A DNA stretch of 64,000 nucleotides from Mytilus galloprovincialis (Eukaryota > Mollusca > Bivalvia > Mytilida > Mytilidae), in the NCBI RefSeq assembly GCF_965363235.1, contig NC_134841.1, positions 60,781,078 to 60,845,077 on the forward strand, given 5' to 3'. Shown here in pieces: positions 1-11,200 of the stretch (within the stretch, counting starts at the first letter, position 1; each line of letters starts with the position of its first letter). Below the pieces are notes generated by a model. It made no database searches, was not told the DNA's origin, and saw nothing but the letters and a program-made list of their open reading frames with translations. The translations under genes were made by a program, and so were the position numbers.

Positions 1-79
1 TTTTTCAATGTCTTGATGGCAGTGCAATGCATTGGAATGGTACCACAATGATACTATTATATTTGTTAACTTTTTTTTA

Positions 80-358
80 TGCACCACCTTCAATAGTAGA
101 GGGCATTATGTTTCCTTGTCTGTGCACCCGTTTTCGTTTGTCCATCCGTTCATCTATCTATTTGTCCCGCTTCAGGTTAAAGTTTTTGGTCAAGGTAGTT
201 TTTGATGAAGTTGAAGTCCAATCAACTGGAAACTAAGTACACATGTTCCCTTTGATATTATATTTAATGCAAAATTAAAAGTTTTGACCCCAATTTCACG
301 GTCCACTGAACATGGAAACTGATAGTACAAATTCATGTACTTTGGACACATTCTTGTT
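80..358. repeat. Dispersed bivalve repeat fragment
   Basis: Contains the GAGGGCATTATGTTTC head, the TCCGTTCATC-type low-complexity stretch and CCCGCTTCAGGTTAAAG, which I recognise as a common mussel repeat (from memory). The short frame at 27-236 lies in it and is not a gene. Confidence 0.5.
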
Positions 359-2640
359 TTTGTCAAGCCTATAACTTTTGTTGCAGAAAACTGAACATAG
401 GGATAGTGAGCGATCCGGCGTCGGCATTAGCTAACTTCATGTTACGAAGTTTCTGTCAGTCACATGTCCGATGTCCTTGACCTAATGTTTATGATTCAGT
501 GACTACTGTAATAAAAAGTTAAGATTTTTGCCTAATGTTAAATTATCTCTTATTATTAGCTCACCTTGCCCAAAGGGCCAAGTGAGCTTTTCCCATCACT
601 TTGCGTCTGGCGTCCGTCATTGTTACCTTTACAAAAATCTTCTCCTCTGAAACTACTAGGCCAAATTAAACCAAACTTGGCCACAATCATCATTGGGGTA
701 TCTAGTTTAAAAATGTGTCCGGTGACCCAGCCAACCAACCAAGATGGCTGCCATGGCTAAAATTTAGAACATAGGGGGTAAAATGAAGTTTTTGGCTTAT
801 AACTCAAAAACCAAAGCATTTAGAGCAAATCTGACGGGGTAAAATTGTTTATCAGGTCAAGATCTATCTGCCCTCAAATTTTCAGATGAATCGGGCATTC
901 GGTTGTTGGGTTGCTGGTAATTTTAAGGAAATTTTTCTGTTTTTTGTTATTATCTTGAATATTATTATAGATAGAGATAAACTGTAAACAGCAATAATGT
1001 TCAGCAAAGTAAGATTTACAAATAAGTCAACATGACCGAAATGGTCAGTTGACCCCTTTAGGAGTTATTGCCCTTTATAGTCAATTTTTAACCATTTTTC
1101 GTAAATCTTAGTAATCTTTTACAAAAATCTTCTTCTCTGAAACTACTGGGCCAAATTAATCCAAACTTGGCCACAATCATCATTGGGGTATGTAGTTTAA
1201 AAAATGTGTGGCGTGACCCAGCCATCCAACCAAGATGGATGCCACAGCTAAAAATAGAACATAGGGGTAAAATGCAGTTTTTAGCTTATAACTCAAAATC
1301 CAAAGCATTTAGAGCAAATCTGACATGGGGTAAAATTGTTTATCAGGTCAAGATCTATCTGCTCTAAAATTTTCAGATAAATTAGACAATACGTTGATGG
1401 GTTGCTTCCCCTGAATTGGTAATTTTAAGGAAATTTTACTGTTTTTTGTTATTATCTTGAATATTATTATAGATAGAGATAAACTGTAAACAGCAATAAT
1501 GTTCAGCAAAGTTAAGATTTACAAATAAGACACTTTAACGAAATGGTCAATTGACCCCCTAGGGAGTTATTGTCCTTTATATAGTCAATTTTTAACAATT
1601 TTTTATAAAATTTGTAAATTTTTACTAACATTTTCCACTGAAACTACTGGGCCTAGTTCATTATAGATAGAGATAATTGTAAGCAGCAAGAATGTTCAGT
1701 AAAGTAAGATGTACAAACACATCACCATCACCAAAACACAATTTTGTCATGAATCCATCTGCTTCCTTTGTTTAATATTCACATAGACCAAGGTGAGCGA
1801 CTCTTAGTAATAGGATAACTATTTTTGGTACATTGTATGTGAGTACCTTGCAAGGTCCTCATGCCTGTCAGACAGTTTTCACTTGACCTTGACCTCATTT
1901 CATGGATCAGTGAACAAGGTGAAGTTTTGATGGTCAAGTCCACATCTCAGATACTATAAGCAATAGGTGTTGTACATTCAATGTATGAAAGGACTAAGGT
2001 GAACATGTCCAACTCAGGCCTGCAGGTAACATCTGACCTTGACATCATTTTCATAGTTCAGTTTCTTATACTGTTTGCAATGCAATTATAGGTCTACTAC
2101 ATTTGGTGTATGGAATAATTGTAAGGTGTACATGTCTGGCTGGCAGGTGTCATGACCTTGACCTCATTTTCGTGGTTCAGTGGTCAAAGTTAAGTTTTTG
2201 AGTTTTGGTCTTTTTTTTTTCTAATACTATATGCAATTGGTAAACTATATTTGGTGTATGGAAATATTTTATGATCTATATGTCAGTTGCACATTTTTTA
2301 TTTGACCTTGACCTCATGTTCACAGTTCATTGCTCATTGTTAAGTTTTTGGGTTTTGATCTGTTTTTCTTATAAGCAATAGGTCAATTATATTTGTTGTA
2401 TGGAAGAATTGTTAGCTGTACATGGCTGCCTGGCATGGTTCATCTGACCTTGACCTCTTTTTCATGGCTTATTGCTCATTGTTAAGATTTTATGTTTCTG
2501 TCTGTTTTTCATGAACTTCATGTATAAGCAATAGATCAATTAACTATATTTGTTGTATGGAAGAATTGTCAGCTGTACATGTCTGTCTGGCATGGTTCAT
2601 CTGACCTTGACCAAGTTATCTTTCCTCCAAACTTTAATTT
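355..2640. repeat. Dispersed repeat with internal CTTGACCTCATTTTCATGG subunits, interrupted by another element
   Basis: The head at about 355-430 (GATAGTGAGCGATCCGGCG) is followed by diverged subunits of roughly 120-130 bp carrying the ACCTTGACCTCATTTTC motif. Other copies are at 4378-4795 and 30147-31590. It is interrupted at 558-1804 by a different repeat. No protein is encoded. Confidence 0.75.
558..1804. mobile_element. AGCTCACC...GGTGAGCG dispersed element, nested in the preceding repeat
   Basis: It opens with a hairpin (AGCTCACCTTGCCC / GGGCCAAGTGAGCT) and closes with AAGGTGAGCG. Inside are two diverged units of about 550 bp, each with AAACTACTGGGCCAAATT and AACCAAGATGG. The ORFs at 566-760 and 1167-1367 fall within these units. 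A related, end-truncated copy lies at 5653-6775. Non-autonomous; family not assigned. Confidence 0.75.
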
Positions 2641-3564
2641 TTATTTTTTAGTATCATTGCAAAGTTATAAAGCATGGAAATTGATAAGAAAGTGTTTGTG
2701 GTAATTGAAATAGCACTTCAATCCAACGGAACAATGTACTAATAAAATCTTTTGAAAATAATTTGTATGATTGTCAATGAGACAAACTTTCACCAGAGAC
2801 CAGATATGTTGAGGTATGTAACCAATACAGTTCACACACAATATAGCCTTCAACATAGCAGTATATCCCATATACATAAAGATCTGATTGCTATTAAATT
2901 TTTCTTCCCCCTCCCCCCTTTGGGTGACTGGGGACTAGAAATACCAGGTCACCATAGGGCTTTCTCAAACTGAAAGTAAAACCCATGCCAGAGTGGGGCA
3001 TTAATATCACTGCATGCGGTAAAAAATATGAATGTTAGATATGATGCATTGTGTAAAGAGTTCAGAACTCTGTGGATTAAAAACCCTTGCTTAAACATTA
3101 TCTCTTTGAGAGGTTAGTAGGTGGCATAAAATATTTTTCAGATTTTAATTTTTTAATATTTCAAAAATAATGTTGGTTGCTAGTAAAAATTCTTTAGCTT
3201 GCCAAGTAATGAAATTTTGAAGAAAAAAAACCCAACAAACTTTCGCTCTCTTACTACCCCTTTTTTTTATAATTGTAAGAAGAACTAGAAATTAATTTGT
3301 TGTGGCCTTCAGCATATCATGTTTTCTAAAAGTTTGTTACCTGAGTGATATTAAGGTCATCTTTCATTGTAATACCACTTCCTGAAAATTGTGAATTATG
3401 GGCTGTGCATGAATGTCAAAACTTTTATTTTAGATCATTTGAATTCTCGTTGTACTGTTTACTCATCTTTATTAATGTCTTTTAGCTGCATGCAGGGTCT
3501 GAACACTTTTCATTGGCTTGTGATGATCAGAAGGTTTTTTGAAATACCACATCCTCCAGACATA

Positions 3565-4060
3565 TTGTCATCACGCAGGCTGTCTTATAGTTGTTAATTT
3601 CTGTGTCATTTGGTCTCTTGTGGAGAGTTGTCTCATCATACCCCATCTTTTTACTTTTATACGCCCATTTAAGGGACATATTATGGTATACCTTGTCCAA
3701 CAATAACTCCAAAATACTAAAACCAATTGGCATTAAAACTAATTAATTATTTTTAAAATGTTTTGAGGTAAGCTCCCTTTCAATCTTTATAAATTTTAAA
3801 TTTTGTGTTTTATAAGTCATGAGATTTTATTCATAAAAAATTGGGGATTTTCCCGTTTTTCAGACAACTCAAGTGCTTTGAGCAGTTTTCATGAAAATTT
3901 GGTGACGGGTTTCTACCTATTAAATTAAACCTCCTTTAATTATTTTTTTTTTATAAATTTATAACATTGAGGACTTATGGAACTTTATACTTCAAAAGCG
4001 TCCAGCGTATCATGCGCTTGGAAATCTTTTCTCTAATTTAGTGGAAATCTTTTCTCTAAT
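3565..4060. repeat. Two dispersed repeat fragments
   Basis: 3565-3655 is a minus-orientation fragment of the abundant GATTGCCAATGAGACAAC family (it reads AGTTGTTAATTTCTGTGTCA). From 3658 a second family starts (TATACGCCCATTTAAGGG). Near 4026-4065 a 20-bp phrase is repeated back to back. Confidence 0.5.
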
Positions 4061-4198
4061 TTAGTCTAACAGAACGAAAGAAAAACTTCTGATTGTCAAT
4101 TTGGATATCTTCATATTACTTTGATTTAAGTATATTTTTTATTTCAATTAATAACTGTTTTCTCATACATATAAGAATAATTTTATTTTGTATTACAG

Positions 4199-4276
4199 AT
4201 GGATGAGCCCAGATGAAAGTTCAGTCCTGACACCTACAGGCAGACGATTTCATTTTAGTTGCCAGATAATGATGAT
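4199..4276 (+). other. Exon-like segment, copy 1
   Basis: A 78-nt segment between TGTATTACAG and GTAAGT. A 77-nt copy with the same splice sites lies at 14446-14522. All three frames are poor, and an indel between the copies shifts the frame, so it is more likely non-coding or UTR. Confidence 0.45.
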
Positions 4277-4377
4277 GTAAGTATTTGCTGATTACAATTG
4301 TATTTGAAACTATGTTAAAATTTGTCAGATAATAAAAAATAGTTTTCAAATTAGTTGGAGAAACAGCTTGAAAATTA

Positions 4378-4795
4378 GTTTTGACCTTGACCTCATTTTC
4401 ACAGTTCATTACTCAGTGTTCAGTTTTTGTGTTTTGGTCTGTATTTCTTAAACAATAAGTAATAGGTCAACTATATTTGTTGTATGGAAGAATTGTTAGC
4501 TGTACATTCCTGCCTGGCATGGTTCATCTGACCTTGACCTCATTTTCATGGTTCCTTGGTCAATGTTTAGTTTTCTTGGTTAAGTTTATGTGACAGTTGT
4601 AATAAAGCTTTATATTTAGGACTATCATCAATGATTAGTAAAGAAGGCGAGACATTTCAGCGTGTGCACTCTTGTCCTGGATAAAGTTAAGTTTATGTGA
4701 CAGTTGTACTAAAGCTTTATACTTAGGAATGTCAACATAATATCAATGATTAGTAAAGATGGCGAGACATTTTAGGGTGTGCACTCTTGTTGAAA
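4378..4795. repeat. Dispersed CTTGACCTCATTTTCATGG repeat, 3' part, with duplicated end
   Basis: The end of this family (AGGCGAGACATTTCAGCGTG, GTGCACTCTTG) occurs twice, at about 4577-4675 and 4685-4792. The same end closes the copy at 31590. Confidence 0.7.
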
Positions 4796-4975
4796 TTTTA
4801 AAAACTTTTTAAAACTATCCTAGATTTCTACCAAACTTTGACAGAAGCTTGTTTGTGATCATGATAGTATCCAGAAGTAAATTTTGTTAAAAAAAAATCC
4901 TGTTTTTCCCCATTTACCTATAAATTGTCTTAAGTTTTGCTGCCAGGAAACATTACATTCACTCTGTGGTAAAAG
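4787..4975. repeat. Single subunit of the palindromic element found at 35302-36587
   Basis: It shares AAACTATCCTAGATTTCTAC, GATAGTATCCAGAAG and TTCACTCTGTGG with the roughly 190-bp subunits of the element at 35.3 kb. Confidence 0.65.
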
Positions 4976-5652
4976 TTTTTATATGACTGCAAAAATTTTT
5001 GTGGTCGTATATTGGTATCATGTTGTCGTCTTCAGTGGCGTCCAAAGATGGATGGTTTCCGGATAATAACTTTAGTATAAGTAAATGGAAATCAATAAAA
5101 TGTTAACACAATATTTATAACCACAAAAGGAAGGTTGGGATTGATTTTGGAGGCCCAAAACATACATTTATCTTGTTTCAGGACAATAAGTTGTGTATAA
5201 GTATTTCAATTACTCTGAAATTGTACCATAATGTTCATTCTATTTAGTAGAAGGTTGGGATTTCTTGTAAGGGTTATGGGGCAAACAGTCAAGGAATTAA
5301 GGGCCTAAAAGGGGCCAAAACAAGCATTTTTGAAGTTTCGGGACAATAACTTAAGTTTAATTGTATGGATCTCTCTGACATTGTACCACAAGGTTCCATA
5401 AAATGAAGGGAATGTTTGGTGTCAGTCTGGGGTTAATATCCCTAAACATTTAGGAATAAGAGGCCAAAAAAGGGCCAAAAAGAAGCATTTTTCTAGTTAA
5501 TAGACATTAAGTTGTGTTTAAGTGTATGAATCTCTCTGAAATTATACTACAAGGTTTCTAACTAAAAAGGAAAGGCTGGAATTGAGTTTTTGGGTTCTTG
5601 CTCGAAGGGTTTTAATAAGGTAGGGGCCAAAAAGGGGCCCAAATAAGCATTT
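4976..5652. repeat. Dispersed GGTCGTATATTGGTATCA repeat with tandem subunits
   Basis: It starts with ATATGACTGCAAAAATTTTT. It contains four diverged units of about 150-170 bp with GGGGCCAAAA and GGAAGGTTGGGATT. A shorter copy lies at 56578-56840. Confidence 0.65.
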
Positions 5653-6775
5653 TTAGCTCACCTGGCCCAAAGGTCAAGTGAGCTTTTCTCATCACTTGGC
5701 GTCCAGCGTCGTCCAGCGTCGTTAGCTTTCACTCTTTCTTTTTTTCTTCTCCTCTTAAACTACTGGGCCAAATTTAACCAAACTTGGCCACAATCATCAT
5801 TAGGGTATCTAGTTTAAAAAAAATGTCTGGTGACCCAGCCAACCAACCAAGATGGCTGCCATGGCTAAGAATAGAACATAGGGGTAAAATGTAGATTTTG
5901 GCTTATAACTCTGAAACCAAAAAATTTAGTGCAATCTGACATGGATTAAAATTGTTTACCAGGTCAAGATCTATCTGCCCTGAAATTTTCAGTTTAAATG
6001 GACAATGGCTTGTTGGGTAACTGCTCCTGAATTGGTAATTTTACGGAAATTTTGCCGTCTTTGATTATTATCTTGAATATTATTATAGATAGAGATAAAC
6101 TACAAACAACAATAATGTTCAGAAAAGTAAGATCTACAAATAAGTCAACATGACTAAAATGGTCAGTTGACCACTTCAGGAGTTATTGCCCTTTATAGTT
6201 ATTTTTTACCAATTTTTCATAAATTTTTGTAATCTTTCGTAAGAATTCCTCTGAAACTACTGGGCCAAATTTAACCAATCTTAGCCACAATCATAATTAG
6301 GGTATCTAGTTTAAAAAGTGTGTGCGGTGACCTGGCCAACTAACCAAGATGGCTGCCATGGCTAAAAATAGAACATAGGGGTAAAATGTAGATTTTGGCT
6401 TATAACTCTGAAACCAAAGCATTTAGAGCAAATCTGACAGGGATTTAAATTGTTAAAAAATATCTATGTTTAATAATAATATATAATATAATAGTGTTCA
6501 GCAAAGTAAGATGTAGAAATAAGTCAACATGACCAATAGTCAGATGACCCCTTAAGGAGTTATTGCCCTTTATAGTCAATTTTCAACAATTTTCATTAAT
6601 TTTGTTAATTTTTACAAAATATTTTCCTCTGTTACTAAAGGGCAAATTTTATTATAGATAAAGAAAATTGTAAGTGGCAAGAATTTTCAGTAAAGTAAGA
6701 TCTACAAACACATCACCATCACCAAAACACAATTTTGTCATGAATCCATATGTGTCCTTTGTTTGATATGCTAAC
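5653..6775. mobile_element. Second copy of the AGCTCACC element, end-truncated
   Basis: Same hairpin head, the same two-unit structure and the same HATCACCATCACC-type tail as 558-1804, but it stops before the AAGGTGAGCG end. It abuts the preceding repeat. Confidence 0.7.
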
Positions 6776-7279
6776 CCACTGTTAAAATATTTCTTTGCAA
6801 TTTTTTAAAACTTCCTCAGAAAAATGCTCGAGCCACTTGACTTTCATAGCTCATAATTAACGTTTTTACACAGTATTTAAATAAAGTAGCTAAAGTTTAT
6901 TCACTTCTCAAAGTGTAAGAAGCAATAAAAATCGTATGCTTGCACCATCTTACCCAAATACAGATTTAATTAAGTTCTAAACATTTCAACATTTCTTTGT
7001 TTATTTTTATGAAAAACTGGTTTTAAACAAATCACAAGTATGTGTTAAGATCCGACTAAATACCTATATCCCAATATCGTCAGGTAAATTTGCTAGTGTA
7101 TGGGAGGTAATCCAATTAAAATTTTAAGAATACTATTAAAATTATCCTTACTTGTGGAAAGACCTGCAATTGTTCTCTGAACAATTGGATTTTAAGTTTC
7201 TTTATATTTTTAATAGCCTATAGAAAATATATAGCATAGGTAACTGCAAAGAATCGAAAGTGATGTATGTTTATCTATA

Positions 7280-8044
7280 CTGAGCTAAAAAAGTTTAGCA
7301 ACAAAAATATGAAATTTTATTACAAAATGATAATAAAAAAATGAAATTATGACATGTCAGAAGCAACATGAATGTTTAACACTCATATTCATTAGGATAT
7401 TTTTTGTATGGAGCACGGGAGGGTCAAAATGCGGAAATGAGTATAGTGTTATTCAAAATCAATTCCTCTGCCATGTTCTAAGTTCTAAGGATTGGCAGGA
7501 ACACCAGCAGCTACCCTTAGTCAATGCACTACTCTTGTGGCCAGAAAAAACTTACCACATGTTGACGATTGTTGTTTTTGGTCTACAGTGTATCGACCTA
7601 TCCTGTGTTGTTGCAATTTGTTAATTTCTGTTTGCTAGTCCCTAAACTTTTGACTTATGCACTTAAAATCGAGCCACGACGTCAGCAACACTCATGCCGG
7701 CATCAACCATTCCAAGAGCCATCTGACCGTCATTTTCCGAGAGGCATGGTTGACGCTTCATGCAATTTTTTCAAACTTTTATGTGTTTTTCTTACCAATG
7801 GTGTGTTTCTGAACGTGTGTGCAAAAAAAAATAAAATTTTGTTTTAAAAGTACAGGTACAGAAAGTGAAACATCAATTACATGTGCAAGGCTGAAATGGC
7901 ACGAAATCAATCACCTGGCAAAAAGTACGACTGTTTAAAATTTCAGGTAAAACTAAGGATTATATCAATGATGTTTAATAAAAAAAAAAACAGAAACAAC
8001 AAATAACAATGAAAAAAAAGTGTTGCTAAACTTTTTTGGCTCAG
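7280..8044 (-). mobile_element. Non-autonomous Tc1/mariner-type element with degenerate transposase relic
   Basis: Terminal inverted repeats of about 25 bp (CTGAGCTAAAAAAGTTTAGC against GCTAAACTTTTTTGGCTCAG), flanked by TA on both sides (7278-7279, 8045-8046), the target duplication of the Tc1/mariner superfamily. On the minus strand at about 7731-7667 a frame reads MALGMVDAGMSVADVVARF and is then stopped. This is the N-terminal helix-turn-helix of a Tc1-type transposase. The catalytic DDE part is missing. The plus-strand frames at 7349-7624 and 7569-7847 lie over this relic and are not genes. Confidence 0.8.
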
Positions 8045-8072
8045 TATATTTCATTTTTATGTTTTCATATGT

Positions 8073-8104
8073 ATGGTGTTTTTTTCTTTCTGTTTTCTAT
8101 AGGT
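8073..8104 (+). repeat. Direct repeat flanking the minisatellite, left copy
   Basis: ATGGTGTTTTTTTCTTTC then TTTTCTATAGG. The same 32 bp recur at 14301-14332 with one difference, just past the other end of the array. Confidence 0.6.
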
Positions 8105-8221
8105 ATATTTCTTTTTTTTTTTTCTTTTTTTTTTTTATCTATTTCCATTTTCTATAGGTCACTTTAAAGAATTACAAGTGAGGTATGGTTATCTATTTCA
8201 TTTTATGTTTTCGGTGGCGTC

Positions 8222-11200
8222 CAGGATCAGACAGCAGGTAATTTTTGATAGGATTGTGTGCATGTTTGTATGCCTTTTTGTCCAAGTTTCCTCTAGGTGC
8301 CGTGAAAGGATCCAACAGAAAGGTATGTTAAGATAAGATTGTGTGCATGTTTGTATGCCTTTTTGTCCAAGTTTCCTCTAGGTGCTGTCAAAGGATCCTA
8401 CGGAAAGGTATGTTAAGATGAGATTGTGTGTTTGTATGCATTTTTGTCCAAATTTCCTCTAGGTGGCGTCAAAGGATCCAACGGAAAGGTATGTTAAGAT
8501 AAGATTGTGTGTTTGTATGCATTTTTGTCCAAATTTCCTCTAGGTGGCGTCAAAGGATCCAAGGGAAAGGTATGTTAAGATAAGATTGTGTGTTTGTATG
8601 CATTTTTGTCCAAATTTCCTCTAGGTGGTGTCAAAGGATCCAAGGGAAAGGTATGTTAAGATAAGATTGTGTGTTTGTATGCATTTTTGTCCAAATTTCC
8701 TCTAGGTGCCGTCAAAGGATCCAAGGGAAAGGTATGTTAAGATAAGATTGTGTGTTTGTATGCATTTTTGTCCAAATTTCCTCTAGGTGGCGTCAAAGGA
8801 TCCAACGGAAAGGTATGTTAAGATAAGATTGTGTGTTTGTATGCATTTTTGTCCAAATTTCCTCTAGGTGCCGTCAAAGGATCCAACGGAAAGGTATGTT
8901 AAGATAAGATTGTGTGTTTGTATGCATTTTTGTCCAAATTTCCTCTAGGTGCCGTCAAAGGATCTAACGGAAAGGTATGTTAAGATAAGATTGTGTGTTT
9001 GTATGCATTTTCTTCCAAATTTCCTCTAGGTGGTGTCAAAGGATCCAAGGGAAAGGTATGTTAAGATAAGATTGTGTGTTTGTATGCATTTTTGTCCAAA
9101 TTTCCTCTAGGTGGCGTCAAAGGATCCAACGGAAAGGTATGTTAAGATAAGATTGTGTGTTTGTATGCATTTTTGTCCAAATTTCCTCTAGGTGGCGTCA
9201 AAGGATCCAACGGAAAGGTATGTTAAGATAAGATTGTGTGTTTGTATGCATTTTTGTCCAAATTTCCTCTAGGTGCCGTCAAAGGATCAAAGGGAAAGGT
9301 ATGTTAAGATAAGATTGTGTGTTTGTATGCATTTTTGTCCAAATTTCCTCTAGGTGGCGTCAAAGGATCCAACGGAAAGGTATGTTAAGATAAGATTTTG
9401 TGTTTGTATGCATTTTTGTCCAAGTTTCCCCTAGGTGGCGTCAAAGGATCCAAGGGAAAGGTATGTTAAGATAAGATTGTGTGTTTGTATTCATTTTTGT
9501 CCAAATTTCCTCTAGGTGGCGTCAAAGGATCCAAGGGAAAGGTATGTTAAGATAAGATTGTGTGTTTGTATGCATTTTTGTCCAAATTTCCTCTAGGTGG
9601 CGTCAAAGGATTCAACGGAAAGGTATGTTAAGATAAGATTGTGTGTTTGTATGCATTTTTGTCCAAATTTCGTCTAGGTGGCGTCAAAGGATCCAAGGGA
9701 AAGGTATGTTAAGATAAGATTGTGTGTTTGTATGCATTTTTGTCCAAGTTTCTTTTAGGTGCCGTCAAAGGATCCAACGGAAAGGTATGTTAAGATAAGA
9801 TTGTGTGTTTGTATGCATTTTCGTCCAAATTTCCTCTAGGTGGTGTCAAAGGATCCAAGGGAAAGGTATGTTAAGATAAGATTGTGTGTTGTATGCAATT
9901 TTGTCCAAATTTCCTCTAGGTGCCGTCAAAGGATCCAACGGAAAGGTATGTTAAGATAAGATTGTGTGTTTGTATGCATTTTTGTCCAAATTTCCTCTAG
10001 GTGGCGTCAAAGGATCCAACGGAAAGGTATGTTAAGATAAGATTGTGTGTTTGTATGCATTTTTGTCCAAATTTCCTCTAGGTGGCGTCAAAGGATCCAA
10101 GGGAAAGGTATGTTAAGATAAGATTGTGTGTTTGTATGCATTTTTGTCCAAATTTCCTCTAGGTGGCGTCAAAGGATCCAAGGGAAAGGTATGTTAAGAT
10201 AAGATTGTGTGTTTGTATGCATTTTCTTCCAAATTTCCTCTAGGTGGCGTCAAAGGATCCAACGGAAAGGTATGTTAAGATAAGATTGTGTGTTTGTATG
10301 CATTTTTGTCCAAATTTCCTCTAGGTGGCATCAAAGGATCCAAGGGAAAGGTATGTTAAGATAAGATTGTGTGTTTGTATGCATTTTTGTCCAAGTTTCC
10401 TCTAGGTGCTGTCAAAGGATCCAACGGAAAGGTATGTTAAGATAAGATTGTGTGTTTGTATGCATTTTTGTCCAAATTTCCTCTAGGTGCTGTCAAAGGA
10501 TCCAAGGGAAAGGTATGTTAAGATAAGATTGTGTGTTTGTATGCATTTTTGTCCAAATTTCCTCTAGGTGGCGTCAAAGGATCCAAGGGAAAGGTATGTT
10601 AAGATAAGATTGTGTGTTTGTATGCATTTTTGTCCAAATTTCCTCTAGGTGGCGCCAAAGGATTCAACGGAAAGGTATGTTAAGATAAGATCGTGTGTTT
10701 GTATGCATTTTTGTCCAAATTTCCTCTAGGTGGCGTCAAAGGATCCAAGGGAAAGGTATGTTAAGATAAGATTGTGTGTTTGTATGCATTTTTGTCCAAG
10801 TTTCCTTTAGGTGCCGTCAACGGATCCAACGGAAAGGTATGTTAAGATAAGATTGTGTGTTTGTATGCATTTTCTTCCAAATTTCCTCTAGGTGGTGTCA
10901 AAGGATCCAAGGGAAAGGTATGTTAAGATAAGATTGTGTGTTGTATGCATTTTTGTCCAAATTTCCTCTAGGTGCCGTCAAAGGATCCAACGGAAAGGTA
11001 TGTTAAGATAAGATTGTGTGTTTGTATGCATTTTTGTCCAAATTTCCTCTAGGTGGCGTCAAAGGATCCAACGGAAAGGTATGTTAAGATAAGATTGTGT
11101 GTTTGTATGCATTTTTGTCCAAATTTCCTCTAGGTGGCGTCAAAGGATCCAACGGAAAGGTATGTTAAGATAAGATTGTGTGTTTGTATGCATTTTTGTC

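Noticed and set aside
4260-4300. C/D-box snoRNA from AATGATGATG
   Set aside because: The copy at 14510 lacks a matching CTGA box at the right distance, and no terminal stem is seen.
7349-7847. Two overlapping plus-strand frames of 91 and 92 codons
   Set aside because: They lie antisense to a decayed Tc1-type transposase between clear inverted repeats.
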